NCBI GenBank assembly: GCA_000158135.1
Contig: DS999532.1
Span: 1 to 48,046 of the forward strand
Direction: 5' to 3'
Source: Rhodobacteraceae bacterium KLH11
GTDB lineage: Bacteria > Pseudomonadota > Alphaproteobacteria > Rhodobacterales > Rhodobacteraceae
Length of the DNA: 48,046 nucleotides
Part shown: positions 17,668-26,028 of the stretch, one piece after another
Layout: every line of letters starts with the position of its first letter
How positions within the stretch are numbered: the first letter of the stretch is position 1
Made by a program: the position numbers and the translations under genes
The notes under the pieces: generated by a model
Databases searched by the model: none
What the model was told of the DNA's origin: nothing
The model's input: only the letters and a program-made list of their open reading frames with translations

Positions 17668-18086
17668 TGTCTGGTCAACCCGTGATGCACCAATTCGATG
17701 GTTTCAGCCGCCACCGCATTGGTTGATGCGTCAAAATCTCCGCCGCTCCATTTGATTGGAAACGCCCCGTCGCAGACCCAGCGCCAGGCCTCGGCCCCGG
17801 TTTGGTCCACCAGAATGATCGAGATCGTCTTGCGTTCGATGTTTCCGGTGACGACATCCTCGTGCCAATCCCAGAACCAGGGATCCAGAAGCCCGCGTTT
17901 CAGGGTCAGGGTCGATTGCGTTGTCTTTACCGCTAACTGATGTTCAAAGTCGTTCACCCCGCCTTCCCGATAGGGTTCGACCTCGGTCATCCGCTCAATA
18001 CCACTGACCGATTGCACGCCGCCGCGATCAAGGCCCAGGGCCTCGATCCGGAAGCGGAAGGATCTGAACGGGTCAGTGACAGTCAT
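17664..18086 (-). CDS. Tube protein, gp19/Hcp-like (second copy)
   Basis: The protein has 140 residues from ATG 18086. A TTG six bases upstream (18092) is also in frame. It matches the T4 gp19-like tube family: DPFRSFRFRIEALGLDRGGVQSVSGIERMTEVEPYREGG, then KTTQSTLTLKRGLLDPWFWDWHEDVVTG and a final AETIELVHHGLTRQ. Two tube paralogues are normal here: one forms the tube shaft and the other adapts it to the baseplate. This copy lies next to the LysM adaptor side, so it is more likely the adaptor tube protein. Confidence 0.92.
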   Translation of the reverse strand: MTVTDPFRSFRFRIEALGLDRGGVQSVSGIERMTEVEPYREGGVNDFEHQLAVKTTQSTLTLKRGLLDPWFWDWHEDVVTGNIERKTISIILVDQTGAEAWRWVCDGAFPIKWSGGDFDASTNAVAAETIELVHHGLTRQ

Positions 18087-18088
18087 TG

Positions 18089-18286
18089 TCAAAACGCCTC
18101 GATCGGTTTGGCGCCACTTTCACCTGACTGGTCGAGCTTTCGGTTGATCGCCGAAATCTCGCTACACCAGGTGCGGCGCATCTGATGGTCAAGCCCCATG
18201 AGCTCTTGGCTTGACCAGTGAAAATGAAAGGCGATAAAGGCCATCTCCCCGTAGAGCTCACTGAGGGGATAAAGCCTTATGCCTCC
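18089..18286 (-). CDS. DUF6760-like small protein, probably reached by -1 frameshift from the upstream gene
   Basis: The frame starting just after the run of five G (minus strand, 18289-18285) reads GGIRLYPLSELYGEMAFIAF, then HFHW, then GLDHQMRRTWCSEISAINRKL, and ends in a TGA at 18089. This matches small eCIS proteins annotated DUF6760, which begin with a YP..rLYeEvAf.AyHfHW pattern. The only in-frame ATG (18244) would remove the conserved YP...LYGE part. No ATG, GTG or TTG occurs in this frame over the checked stretch upstream (to about 18480), although it has no stop there either. The upstream gene ends four codons after the G run. A -1 slip would give a chaperone fusion like lambda G-T. 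Independent translation from 18244 is the alternative. Confidence 0.72.
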   Translation of the reverse strand, partial: GGIRLYPLSELYGEMAFIAFHFHWSSQELMGLDHQMRRTWCSEISAINRKLDQSGESGAKPIEAF

Positions 18287-18636
18287 CCCATGACGCCGAA
18301 CCCCTCCAACCGGGTGTCGAGCCGGGGCTCGGCGGGCGTGGTATCGCCCTCGCCATTCAGCTCTTCGTAAAGCGCCTGGAGATAGTTCAGATCGGCGGCG
18401 AAAAACTCCTCGACCACCTTGGTATTCACATCCGGCACGACGCCCAGTCGGGTGATCACGCGCGATAGCACGATGACCGCCAGATAGGCCGGGTTGGCCT
18501 GTACGCGCGGGTCCTTCAGTGGCAGGATTTCGTCGGCTGCCGTCGCCAACCGCATGACGCCTTCCTTGTGCAACACACCGTCGGCATCCATGTATCCTTT
18601 GGGCAAAGTAAAGGGGATTTCGGTTTGAAACGTCAT
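18277..18636 (-). CDS. Tail assembly chaperone-like eCIS protein
   Basis: The protein has 119 residues and resembles a small eCIS family with the pattern FTLPKGYMDADGVLHKEGVM, RLATAADEILPLKDPRVQAN and LSRVITRLGVVPDVN. Its place between the two tube genes corresponds to the phage tail-assembly chaperone (gpG-like) position. The last codons run into an ATG GGG GAG sequence, with five G in a row just before the TAA, where a -1 slip would join it to the downstream DUF6760-like frame. It probably aids tube or tape-measure assembly and is not part of the mature particle. The role is inferred from position and family resemblance. Confidence 0.82.
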   Translation of the reverse strand: MTFQTEIPFTLPKGYMDADGVLHKEGVMRLATAADEILPLKDPRVQANPAYLAVIVLSRVITRLGVVPDVNTKVVEEFFAADLNYLQALYEELNGEGDTTPAEPRLDTRLEGFGVMGEA

Positions 18637-18648
18637 CGCATATCTCCG

Positions 18649-19089
18649 TTATTGAATCCGCCGGATGCCTTCATTGCAAAGCTCCAATGTGTCGATTGCG
18701 ACCTCATTGCCTTTGCCGTTCAGATCCGTGGGTTTGTATTTGCAGGGCCACGCCTTGGTGATTTCGAAGGCGGCCTTGTCCTCGCCCGCCTCGCTTTGAA
18801 CACGGATCACGACATTGCGGCGTGCATCGTCCAAAGGTGTCGCGTCATCGACCACCAGCTGATGCCAATCAGCAAGTTCGATACTATCGGTCACACCCCA
18901 TTTCAGCGTGATATTGGCGTATTTGTTCAGCCCGTTTAGTTTGCGAACGGTAGTGATCTCGTCACCTTCGCGATATTCGATGGGCTCGGTTGAAAGCTCG
19001 CCTATTGCAACTTCGGCAAACCCCGCCTGATCAATGCCATCGATCTCCAGCCGATAGCGAAAATTTCTAAGTGGGTCTTGTCGTGCCAT
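18649..19089 (-). CDS. Tube protein, gp19/Hcp-like (first copy)
   Basis: The protein has 146 residues: ARQDPLRNFRYRLEIDGIDQAGFAEVAIGEL, then PIEYREGDEITTVRKLNGLNKYANITLKWG, WHQLVVDDATPLDDARRNVVI and a final VAIDTLELCNEGIRRIQ. These features match the gp19-like tube protein family, which stacks as hexameric rings to make the inner tube. It lies directly downstream of the sheath gene (35-base gap), so it is the more likely main shaft protein of the two tube paralogues. Confidence 0.93.
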   Translation of the reverse strand: MARQDPLRNFRYRLEIDGIDQAGFAEVAIGELSTEPIEYREGDEITTVRKLNGLNKYANITLKWGVTDSIELADWHQLVVDDATPLDDARRNVVIRVQSEAGEDKAAFEITKAWPCKYKPTDLNGKGNEVAIDTLELCNEGIRRIQ

Positions 19090-19124
19090 GGGTTATCCTC
19101 CTTGGATCGGGGTACGATCCCGGG

Positions 19125-20723
19125 TCATGATTTCGCTTCGATTGTCTTCTGGAAGACACGGAAAATGACGAACTCGGCTGGGCGGACCGGGGCGATACCA
19201 ATCTCCACGATCAATCGGCCGTTCATGATGTCGTCTTCGGTCATCGTGTCGAAACCGACCGACACCGAAAACGCCTCTTCTTCCTTCGTTCCGAAAAGCG
19301 CGCCTTCGCGCCATTGCGTGCGCAGGAACAAGGTGACACTTTGTTTGACCCGGGCCCAGAGCTTCGGGTCATTCGGCTCAAACACAACCCATTGAGTTGA
19401 ATTGTAAATCGAAGCCTCAAGAAAGATGAACAACCGTCGGACCGAGACGTATTTCCACAAGGGATCCGCCGCCAGCGTACGCGCGCCCCACATCCTGATG
19501 CCCCGCCCCGGAAAACGGCGAATACAGTTGACGCCGCGCGGGTTCAGAACCTCTTGGGTGCCGGTGTTGATGTTGTATTCCAGATCGATGGCACCGGCGA
19601 CGGGGACATTGGCCGGGGCTTTCCAGACGCCGCGTGTATTGTCGGTCAGAGCGTAGATTCCACATGCCGCAGCCCCCGGCGGAACAAGCGTTTTCACGCC
19701 CGTGCGTGGATGCGGTGTGTGATACCACGGATAATAGAAAGCGCCGTATTGCGTCGCCTTCCGGTTTCTTGGCTGAAGCGTCGGCAGGCCCACATCATTT
19801 TGCCCGCGTGCAGAATCCAGTACCGCGAACCGGAAACGGTTCAGTTCGCAATGCGTGATGATTGCTTCCTGAATGGCAAACTCATCGTCATTGCCATTGC
19901 CGATCCCAGGTGCATGAACGATGGCCACGTCCCGATAGAGATCCAGATCAAGCGCGGCGAGGCCACGGAAATCCGTTGGATCGACGATAGCGTTCCCAGC
20001 CTCGTCCGTGCGACCCCGGAAATGGGCAACGGTCGGTGCATCGCCATCGCCGCCATCCACCAGAGGCGCGCTGAACACCGGATCGGTCCCGGTTGGCACC
20101 GCTGTACCAGCCGCGACTTCCAGTGTGATCAGCGCCGAGGTCGTTTCGCCAATCATTTTCTCCCAATAGGCCGAGCTTTCGGGATCAAGCGACAGGTCAT
20201 CATAGTCTTCGACCAGAACCGGTCGTGGCAAGCGATCGATATTGTCCTCGTGGAACGGATCGAACAGGCCACCGGGCACTTCGCGACCGAAATAGGCCAG
20301 TTGTAGGCGGAACCCGATAGGTTCGGGATCTGTGCCACCTGTGGGCACTGCTTGCGTTGTGGCCGGCAATACCCGGGCCCAGATGCGATTTCCGGCTTCA
20401 CCCGGTCCGTTGGCTGTCAGTGTATAGCCGCTATCGTCCAACGCGGCAGTGGTCGCGCCTTCACCAACGATCCGACTGATATAGCAGCGTCGCCCACCAT
20501 TGTCGAAAAACGCCTTAACGCCAAAAGGCAGGTATTTGGCATCGTCAAAGACATCTCCGAATAAGCGTAAGAACTCGCCATATCCGGTTACCAGCCGTGG
20601 TCGCACCGGCCCGCGCTCGCATTCGCCAAGGAATGCCGCGGTGCTGGTTGCAACACCTTCAATGGGTTTCGGGCCGCGTTCGATTTCCTCGATGAATACG
20701 CCCGGGGCTAGATACTCTGGCAT
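19125..20723 (-). CDS. Contractile tail sheath protein
   Basis: The protein has 532 residues with the canonical sheath start PEYLAPGVFIEEIERGPKPI and GVATSTAAFLGECERGP. The C-terminal core has GVNCIRRFPGRGIRMWGARTLA, WKYVSVRRLFIFLEASI, WVVFEPNDPKLWARVK and the final strand segment GRLIVEIGIAPVRPAEFVIF. These are the interlocking handshake elements of sheath subunits. Only one sheath gene is visible, unlike Afp/PVC clusters with three. The residue ~80-330 region carries an insertion domain that would be exposed on the outside. Sheath contraction drives the tube through the target membrane. Confidence 0.95.
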   Translation of the reverse strand: MPEYLAPGVFIEEIERGPKPIEGVATSTAAFLGECERGPVRPRLVTGYGEFLRLFGDVFDDAKYLPFGVKAFFDNGGRRCYISRIVGEGATTAALDDSGYTLTANGPGEAGNRIWARVLPATTQAVPTGGTDPEPIGFRLQLAYFGREVPGGLFDPFHEDNIDRLPRPVLVEDYDDLSLDPESSAYWEKMIGETTSALITLEVAAGTAVPTGTDPVFSAPLVDGGDGDAPTVAHFRGRTDEAGNAIVDPTDFRGLAALDLDLYRDVAIVHAPGIGNGNDDEFAIQEAIITHCELNRFRFAVLDSARGQNDVGLPTLQPRNRKATQYGAFYYPWYHTPHPRTGVKTLVPPGAAACGIYALTDNTRGVWKAPANVPVAGAIDLEYNINTGTQEVLNPRGVNCIRRFPGRGIRMWGARTLAADPLWKYVSVRRLFIFLEASIYNSTQWVVFEPNDPKLWARVKQSVTLFLRTQWREGALFGTKEEEAFSVSVGFDTMTEDDIMNGRLIVEIGIAPVRPAEFVIFRVFQKTIEAKS

Positions 20724-20737
20724 CTGTTCGTCCTCCG

Positions 20738-21676
20738 TTAACTGGTGGGATCAACGCGAGCGATCTGCCATGCGGCCAGGGCTTCGCGGGTGTTTTTGCT
20801 CAGGTTTTTGGTGAGATCGTCGAACTTCTTCTCAGCGTCTTTCAGCTCGTCCTGCAGGGCCTTGAGCACCGCCTGCTTTTTACCAAGGTCATCTCTGGCC
20901 TTTTGGAAAGCTTCCCAAGCGTCCTTGATTTCGTGATCTTCTGGTTTGATCAAGCGAGGCTCGATCATGCCGGAAAAGAAGTCGTTGCGATCAAGCGGAG
21001 TGATCACGGCCTTTGCACATTCGTCGCAATCGGTCGGTTCCTTCTCACTGTCTGCAGGATGCGCGCACCGGCAACCTTCAGTCAGCAGCCAGAACGCTGT
21101 CGCCTCATGCCCGGTATGCGAAAGCTTAATGATCTCATCTCGGGCCTTGATCATCCGCTTTTGCCGATCAGCCACCGCTGCAGCCAAATTCGTCGCATGC
21201 GCCAAAGCTGTTTCTGCTGCAATGAATGTCTTCTCGGCCACTGCCACATCGACAGCCGCATCGCCGATTTCACCGCGTATCCAGACATGTTTGTCACAAG
21301 AGCGGCTTGCGTCGGGGATCTGGCCCTTAAGCTTGCCGATCCTCTCCTCAATGCACTCTAAATCCCGGACCAGCTTCGCAATGATGCCCCTGACCCCTTC
21401 AACTCCGTCCTCACGGAGTTCCTTGATCAGATCAGGCAGCGTAAAGCCTCGGAATCCATCAAGCTCTTCCTGCGTCGCAGCCAGCGCAGGATAGGCAAGC
21501 TCGTACTCTTCTTCCGCCTTCTTCGCCGTATCGACCAGTTTCGACAGATCAGCGATATGCGCCTTCAGTGACGTCGCTTCGCCGTTCAAAGATGCAACCT
21601 TGTCGGCCTTGTTCGAGGCGTCCACCTTCAGGCCGTCCAGTATTTTCCTCAACTCGTCTTCGATATTGCCACTCAT
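20738..21676 (-). CDS. Coiled-coil protein with Cys cluster, eCIS operon
   Basis: The protein has 312 residues and is mostly helical. Heptad-like stretches occur at about residues 5-65 (ELRKILDGLKVDASNKADKV), 75-125 and 265-300 (FQKARDDLGKKQAVLKALQD). Between them lies a short Cys/His cluster (GCRCAH...DCDEC, residues about 204-225) that could bind a metal. I do not recognise a family. It sits between the Ig-like gene and the sheath gene, with a 14-base gap to the latter, so it is almost certainly co-expressed. A structural collar, cap or chaperone role is possible; there is no direct evidence. Confidence 0.75.
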   Translation of the reverse strand: MSGNIEDELRKILDGLKVDASNKADKVASLNGEATSLKAHIADLSKLVDTAKKAEEEYELAYPALAATQEELDGFRGFTLPDLIKELREDGVEGVRGIIAKLVRDLECIEERIGKLKGQIPDASRSCDKHVWIRGEIGDAAVDVAVAEKTFIAAETALAHATNLAAAVADRQKRMIKARDEIIKLSHTGHEATAFWLLTEGCRCAHPADSEKEPTDCDECAKAVITPLDRNDFFSGMIEPRLIKPEDHEIKDAWEAFQKARDDLGKKQAVLKALQDELKDAEKKFDDLTKNLSKNTREALAAWQIARVDPTS

Positions 21677-21703
21677 TGGCTCGTCTCCCTTTTTTTGGGT
21701 CCG

Positions 21704-22357
21704 TCACAAAGGCAGGTCGATCAGACCCGCCGATCTGGTTTGCATATCGATCACGTCGATCGGGCCTTCGGTTTTCTCGGCGCCGTCAAACCGCGCAGTC
21801 ACCATGGCCGTTGTCTTCAGGGGCAGATTTATGGTTGCGCCAGCCGTGTCGTCGGCTTCCAGCCGCATGCGAATGGCGAATGCACCGCGCTTGCCGCTTC
21901 TGGTTTCGAAATCCTCGGCGGTGCCATCCGGCTTTGCGACTTTGGCAATCACCTGCGCGCCCTCAATTTCGGTTCCGTCGCGTTCAACCCGGCCCCGCAG
22001 TATCGCCGTTTCCCCGTCGAGTACGGCTTCGGGCGACAGATCAAGCTTTGGTTGCTCAATTGGCGGTTTGTCCGGGTCAACGACATCGACCTGAAAGGAT
22101 TCAACTGGCAAATAGCCCGAGCGCGACAAGTCTAGCTCAACCTCAAACGGCGGATCTCCGGGCAGGTTCTCAAAGAACAGGGCGCCGCTCAGCGTCGGAT
22201 TGGCCTTGATTCCAAGATCGACAATCTTGGCCCTGATGCCGCGCTTGATGATCCGTCCCGTAAACCGGTCGCGCGGCACAACGAGGCAACTGGTGATCTG
22301 AGCGCGCTTTTTACGTTCAAGCAGGGGATCAAAAATGATTTCAAAGCTATGGCTCAT
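21704..22357 (-). CDS. Unknown eCIS operon protein, beta-rich, possible Ig-like domains
   Basis: The protein has 217 residues, and its ATG overlaps the DUF4255 gene's stop (ATGA). The N-terminal ~85 residues start HSFEIIFDPLLERKKRAQIT and include a segment NPTLSGALFFENLPGDPPFEVELDLSRSGY typical of beta-sandwich folds. The second half (EAVLDGETAILRGRVERDGTEIEGAQVIAK) looks like a carboxypeptidase-regulatory or Ig-like domain. There is no signal peptide. Translational coupling to the Afp16-like terminator suggests a structural role near the particle end, but this is inference. Confidence 0.7.
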   Translation of the reverse strand: MSHSFEIIFDPLLERKKRAQITSCLVVPRDRFTGRIIKRGIRAKIVDLGIKANPTLSGALFFENLPGDPPFEVELDLSRSGYLPVESFQVDVVDPDKPPIEQPKLDLSPEAVLDGETAILRGRVERDGTEIEGAQVIAKVAKPDGTAEDFETRSGKRGAFAIRMRLEADDTAGATINLPLKTTAMVTARFDGAEKTEGPIDVIDMQTRSAGLIDLPL

Positions 22358-22941
22358 GCCTTGACCCTCCGAAAGTCCGGGGGCTCGGCGGATTGACCTG
22401 CATCAAACCGGCGGCTTGTCACGCGCTCGGCGTCGTCAATGACGCCTGCATCGACAAAGACGGGCGATGCCAGATAAACGACCGAAGTGCGATAGGGCGT
22501 GGTGCCATAAAGCCCCCAGACCCGACTAAGTTCTTCCATCGGAAACGGCTCCGGCGTCAGCCGGATCAACTGATCGGGCACCAGGGGCGGACCCAACGTC
22601 GGATTGGCCTCAAGCTTGGCCAGGATCAAGCCTAATCGGGCCAAATCCTCGGTTCCGACGGCAGCACCTAACCGGTTGACGGTAATGACAAACCGCACGT
22701 CCAACGCCAGGGCGTCCCGCCCATCGCCTGCCCCGACAACCCGCGGTTCGTTCCGCATCGAGTGGTTCGGTTCAATATGAAACAGGAACAGGGAAACCGG
22801 CGCTTCGGTCCCGCCCATCGGAAGATCAAGCGGGCCAACACGGACCGAGGTATCCGGCGTCGGAAAAGTAGCCGAACCAACCGCGTCATGGATCAAAAGC
22901 TGCAGCGCCCGGGTCATTTGTTGGAGGACGGCGTCACTCAT
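22354..22941 (-). CDS. DUF4255 / Afp16-Pvc16-like tail terminator protein
   Basis: The protein has 195 residues, and its ATG overlaps the ATPase stop (ATGA). It carries the Pvc16 N-terminal-type pattern: MTRALQLLIHDAVG, then VRVGPLDLPMGGTEAPVSLFLFHIEPN, DVRFVITVNRLG, and a late LSRVWGLYGTTPYRTSVVYLASPVFVD. In Afp/PVC this protein caps the tube and sheath at the distal end, sets final length and is needed for assembly. The match is to the domain type; the exact role here is inferred from family and operon. Confidence 0.88.
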   Translation of the reverse strand: MSDAVLQQMTRALQLLIHDAVGSATFPTPDTSVRVGPLDLPMGGTEAPVSLFLFHIEPNHSMRNEPRVVGAGDGRDALALDVRFVITVNRLGAAVGTEDLARLGLILAKLEANPTLGPPLVPDQLIRLTPEPFPMEELSRVWGLYGTTPYRTSVVYLASPVFVDAGVIDDAERVTSRRFDAGQSAEPPDFRRVKA

Positions 22942-25349
22942 GCGCAGCCTCCTTCGATCAGCACAGTCGTCGCCGGATCTTCCAGGGCGCGCTCGGCGGT
23001 GAACTGACCCATCTTGATCAATTCGGCGCGGGTTGCGGACATCACATGGCGCATTTCGATGATCCCGTCCTCCGCCGCTGCGGCAAAGGCCGCATTGACC
23101 GCGATTTGCTGGATCGAGCCGCCCGAAAGCTCAAGCCGACGGGCCAGAAAAGCGACATCGACATCACTGGCACGCGGCGCGCTTTCGGGAATTGCGCGTT
23201 TCCAGATGGCCTGACGTTCCATCGCGTTGGGCATCGGAAAGTCGATCACAAACCGCAGCCGCCGCAGGAAAGCCGGATCGATATTGGCTTTCAGGTTGCT
23301 GGTCAGGATGACCAGACCTTCATAGGTTTCGATCCGCTGCAGCAGATAGGCAACCTCAACGTTGGCATGCCGATCATGGGCGTCCTTGATCTCGGTACGT
23401 TTGCCGAACATGGCGTCAGCCTCATCGAAAAGAAGGCAAGCAGACGCGGCCTCGGCAGCCTGGAAACAAGCATCAATGTTCTTTTCGGTCTCACCGATAT
23501 ATTTCGACACACATCGCGAAAGCTCGACCTGCATCAGATCAACGCCAAGTGACCGGGCGATGACTTGCGCGCTCATCGTCTTGCCGGTTCCACTTGCTCC
23601 GGAAAACAGCGCGCCGACGCCACGGCCATATGACAGGCGCTTGCCATAGCCCCATCTATCCAGAACCTTGGGTCCGTTAATCACGTGGGTTGGTACAGCT
23701 TTGACCTGCGTTTCGATCTTTTCGGGCAGAACCAGATCGGACCAGTCGAAATTCAGAGGCGGACGTCGGACAGTTGCGGGCGCATGACGTACCGAGACCT
23801 GACGGGCTGCGTTCAGCATCAATGTCTGAACGTCCGAAATATCCCCCGCGCGCCGGCGTCCCGCTGCCAATTCAGCCACGGATTTGATGTCAGCAAGCCG
23901 ATAGCGCAGCCTCGCTGCCAGTCCTTCGCTTTCTTCAACGCCATCGCCTAAACCGAAATCGCGCATGGCGGCGGACCAGCGCCTGCGCTGATCGGTAGCC
24001 TGTGGCCTGGCGATGCTGAGGGGAACGGTTGCCCGCGCACCAGCCGGGGCCGAAGTTACACCATCCAGCACAAGCCCATTCACCATGCCTTGCAGGTCGC
24101 TTGACAGCACCAGCGAACGAACATCTTTGCCGACTGCACCCAAACCTTCGATCAACAAAACCGCATCGTGCAGTCGTGCATAAAGCGCCACATCTACAAG
24201 TTCTTGGGTGGTTTCCAATGCCGCCGCCTTGACCCGCAAGACCGGGCGGCCGATGGCCAGCAGTCCAGCGCTGACCTCCTCTGATCCATCGCCTGAGTTT
24301 GGGGCAATCGTTGCAACCGGATCTTCGACATGCTCAAAAAGCTGTTCAAGCTCGCCCTTCAGTTCATCAAGCGCTGGAAGGGCCGAAGACTGCAGCCACC
24401 AGCCTGCGCCACTGCGTGCGCATTTCCCAAGCATCAGTTCGAAAATGGCCGGCGCCACGCAATATCCGCCTTGCGGTTCACTCTGGCGCTCGTTCGGCTG
24501 TTGCACAGGCCGAACCAGACCGTACCGGGCAAATAATCGTCGCCCGCTGGCCATGGCGGCGAATTCAGCACCCACCAACCCGGAGTCCAGCAGCTTGGCC
24601 AAGGTCGAAGCATTCGGGCGCGGCTCGGCATAATTGTTCTGCAAAAGTCCGATTGCCGCGGCATAGCTTTGGTGAAGGTCCGGCGCTGCAGCCACGCAAA
24701 TCGCCCGGATTTCGGCAGGCTCCAGCGCGAAAGTGCGAAACAGCCTTTGCTGCCATAGCGGCGTATCCAGCATGGCAGAAAACCGGGCTTGTTCCTCGTC
24801 GCGATCTGCCGGGCCAAATTCATGCTTCAACGCGGTAAGATCGCCGGCCCAGCCGCCTAGATCGCCTCCCCGCGATTGCACCAAAGACTCCAGAGCCACC
24901 GAAAACGCCGCATCCAGCCATCGCGTGACGGGGCGAAGAGCAGACGCACCCGCGTGGCGGAAGCTGGGCAGGACCAGGGGCGGCTGCACCGGACGCATCG
25001 CCGATAACGAAATGACCTTGGGGTGCGCGGTCTGTTCGACCAGCCCGATGGCATCCCTCAGACGCGCCGAGTCAAGTTGATTTAAGGCAATCTGTACATC
25101 GGCGCCTTCGTTGGACACCAGAATGACAGCCACATTGGGAGACCGGGGAAGCGGATGAACATGCTGTTTATCCGCTAGGTCCTCTAAGATCAGAACCGTT
25201 GGCCGATCCGCGGCCAGATGTCGGTCGACATCAACCGCATCAGCCAAAGCAGCGACCGAAAGATTGGTGTCATCATCCAGAATTGCACGCAAACCTTCGG
25301 CGAAAGCGCGTCTTCGAAACGGTCCAATCAAGATGCGCGTTAACGCCAT
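22938..25349 (-). CDS. AAA+ ATPase of the eCIS (Afp15-like), with extra N-terminal receiver-like region
   Basis: The protein has 803 residues. The ATPase core spans about residues 540-800, with Walker A GASGTGKT near 584, Walker B ACLLFDEADAMFG near 640, a sensor/arginine-finger stretch (LVILTSNLKANIDPAFLRRLRF), and a final helical lid. This AAA+ protein type occurs in nearly all eCIS clusters and is thought to act in assembly. The first ~120 residues (ILIGPFRRRAFAEGLRAILDD, PTVLILEDLADK, VAVILVSNEG) have the alternating strand/helix layout of a response-regulator receiver, but the usual acidic pocket is not clear. The ATG at 25349 follows an AGGAG. It is the first gene of the operon, whereas in Afp the ATPase gene is near the end. 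Confidence 0.88.
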   Translation of the reverse strand: MALTRILIGPFRRRAFAEGLRAILDDDTNLSVAALADAVDVDRHLAADRPTVLILEDLADKQHVHPLPRSPNVAVILVSNEGADVQIALNQLDSARLRDAIGLVEQTAHPKVISLSAMRPVQPPLVLPSFRHAGASALRPVTRWLDAAFSVALESLVQSRGGDLGGWAGDLTALKHEFGPADRDEEQARFSAMLDTPLWQQRLFRTFALEPAEIRAICVAAAPDLHQSYAAAIGLLQNNYAEPRPNASTLAKLLDSGLVGAEFAAMASGRRLFARYGLVRPVQQPNERQSEPQGGYCVAPAIFELMLGKCARSGAGWWLQSSALPALDELKGELEQLFEHVEDPVATIAPNSGDGSEEVSAGLLAIGRPVLRVKAAALETTQELVDVALYARLHDAVLLIEGLGAVGKDVRSLVLSSDLQGMVNGLVLDGVTSAPAGARATVPLSIARPQATDQRRRWSAAMRDFGLGDGVEESEGLAARLRYRLADIKSVAELAAGRRRAGDISDVQTLMLNAARQVSVRHAPATVRRPPLNFDWSDLVLPEKIETQVKAVPTHVINGPKVLDRWGYGKRLSYGRGVGALFSGASGTGKTMSAQVIARSLGVDLMQVELSRCVSKYIGETEKNIDACFQAAEAASACLLFDEADAMFGKRTEIKDAHDRHANVEVAYLLQRIETYEGLVILTSNLKANIDPAFLRRLRFVIDFPMPNAMERQAIWKRAIPESAPRASDVDVAFLARRLELSGGSIQQIAVNAAFAAAAEDGIIEMRHVMSATRAELIKMGQFTAERALEDPATTVLIEGGCA

Positions 25350-25402
25350 TCGCCGCTCCTGGGAATTGATTGACTCAACTCTCAGGGTCTCAAAGCGCTT
25401 GC

Positions 25403-25420
25403 TGAGCGCCTATCCGCTCA
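25403..25420. promoter_or_regulatory. Perfect inverted repeat upstream of the eCIS operon
   Basis: TGAGCG - CCTATC - CGCTCA is a perfect 6-base inverted repeat with a 6-base spacer, 54-71 bases upstream of the ATPase start. It lies in the 5' leader or promoter area of the whole contractile operon and could be an operator or a small hairpin. I did not find a convincing sigma-70 promoter nearby, so this is only a candidate. Confidence 0.3.
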
Positions 25421-25612
25421 ATGGCCCATATTCGGTCCATGCCACAAGATCGGGCAAACGGCACAAAAACCGTGCACCTTTGGCCGCTTGATCTAGATCG
25501 CTTGGGGTCTGGAGCCTGAGATATTCAGCGCATGTTGATCGCCAAGGATATAAGGGATCGCGATGCGTCGCCAACTCTCAGGTCCCGTTGACGAATACGC
25601 GGGATCTGACGT

Positions 25613-25812
25613 TTGTTCCGGTCGAATATTTTTCGAACAGGTTCCAACACGAACTCATTGAAAGGCCGCCCTTTCCCCAGGGATGCGGTTTTGTACGCAG
25701 TTTATCTCTATCTACGGTACGCTGCGTCGTATCGGGATTTGGAGGAGATCATGGCCGAGCGCGGCGTACAGGTGGGTCACGCCACCCTCAGCAGGTGGGT
25801 TGTGAAATATTC
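25613..25812 (+). pseudogene. IS6-family transposase fragment
   Basis: In this frame a stretch reads LKGRPFPRDAVLYAVYLYLR, then YAASYRDLEEIMAERGVQVG and HATLSRWVVKYSP, the N-terminal part of IS6/IS26-like transposases. The expected DDE domain is missing: after KYSP the similarity stops and unrelated sequence follows. It is a truncated relic, about 60 recognisable residues, next to an intact IS3-family element. Confidence 0.75.
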
Positions 25813-25819
25813 ACCGACA

Positions 25820-25998
25820 CCCGATCAACGATGTATCTCTACATCGGGCAGAAGAACGGTCATGAATGGTTGCGAATGAAAACCATCTACACTGCGTCGG
25901 AGTGGCTTTTCGTAGACAACGTGATTGCGTGGCACGACGGAATAAAGGAACCACTGTCCGTCGTCAGAGTTTTTGGAACCAGGAGCAGCGTAAACTAA
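25820..25998 (+). pseudogene. Fragment of an unknown gene, 3' end only
   Basis: In another frame directly after the IS6 relic, about 55 codons read MYLYIGQKNGHEWLRMKTIY, then TASEWLFVDNVIAWHDG, and end in a TAA at the left edge of the IS3 element. The pattern looks like the C-terminal part of a small secreted or surface protein, but I cannot name it. It probably lost its start to recombination. Confidence 0.3.
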
Positions 25999-26028
25999 GA
26001 GAGTGTTTGGCTCATCTGGTCGGTTTGA

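Noticed and set aside
25376..25582. Direct repeat CAACTCTCAGG 196 bases apart as a possible insertion footprint
   Set aside because: Only 11 bases and not at the ends of any recognised element.
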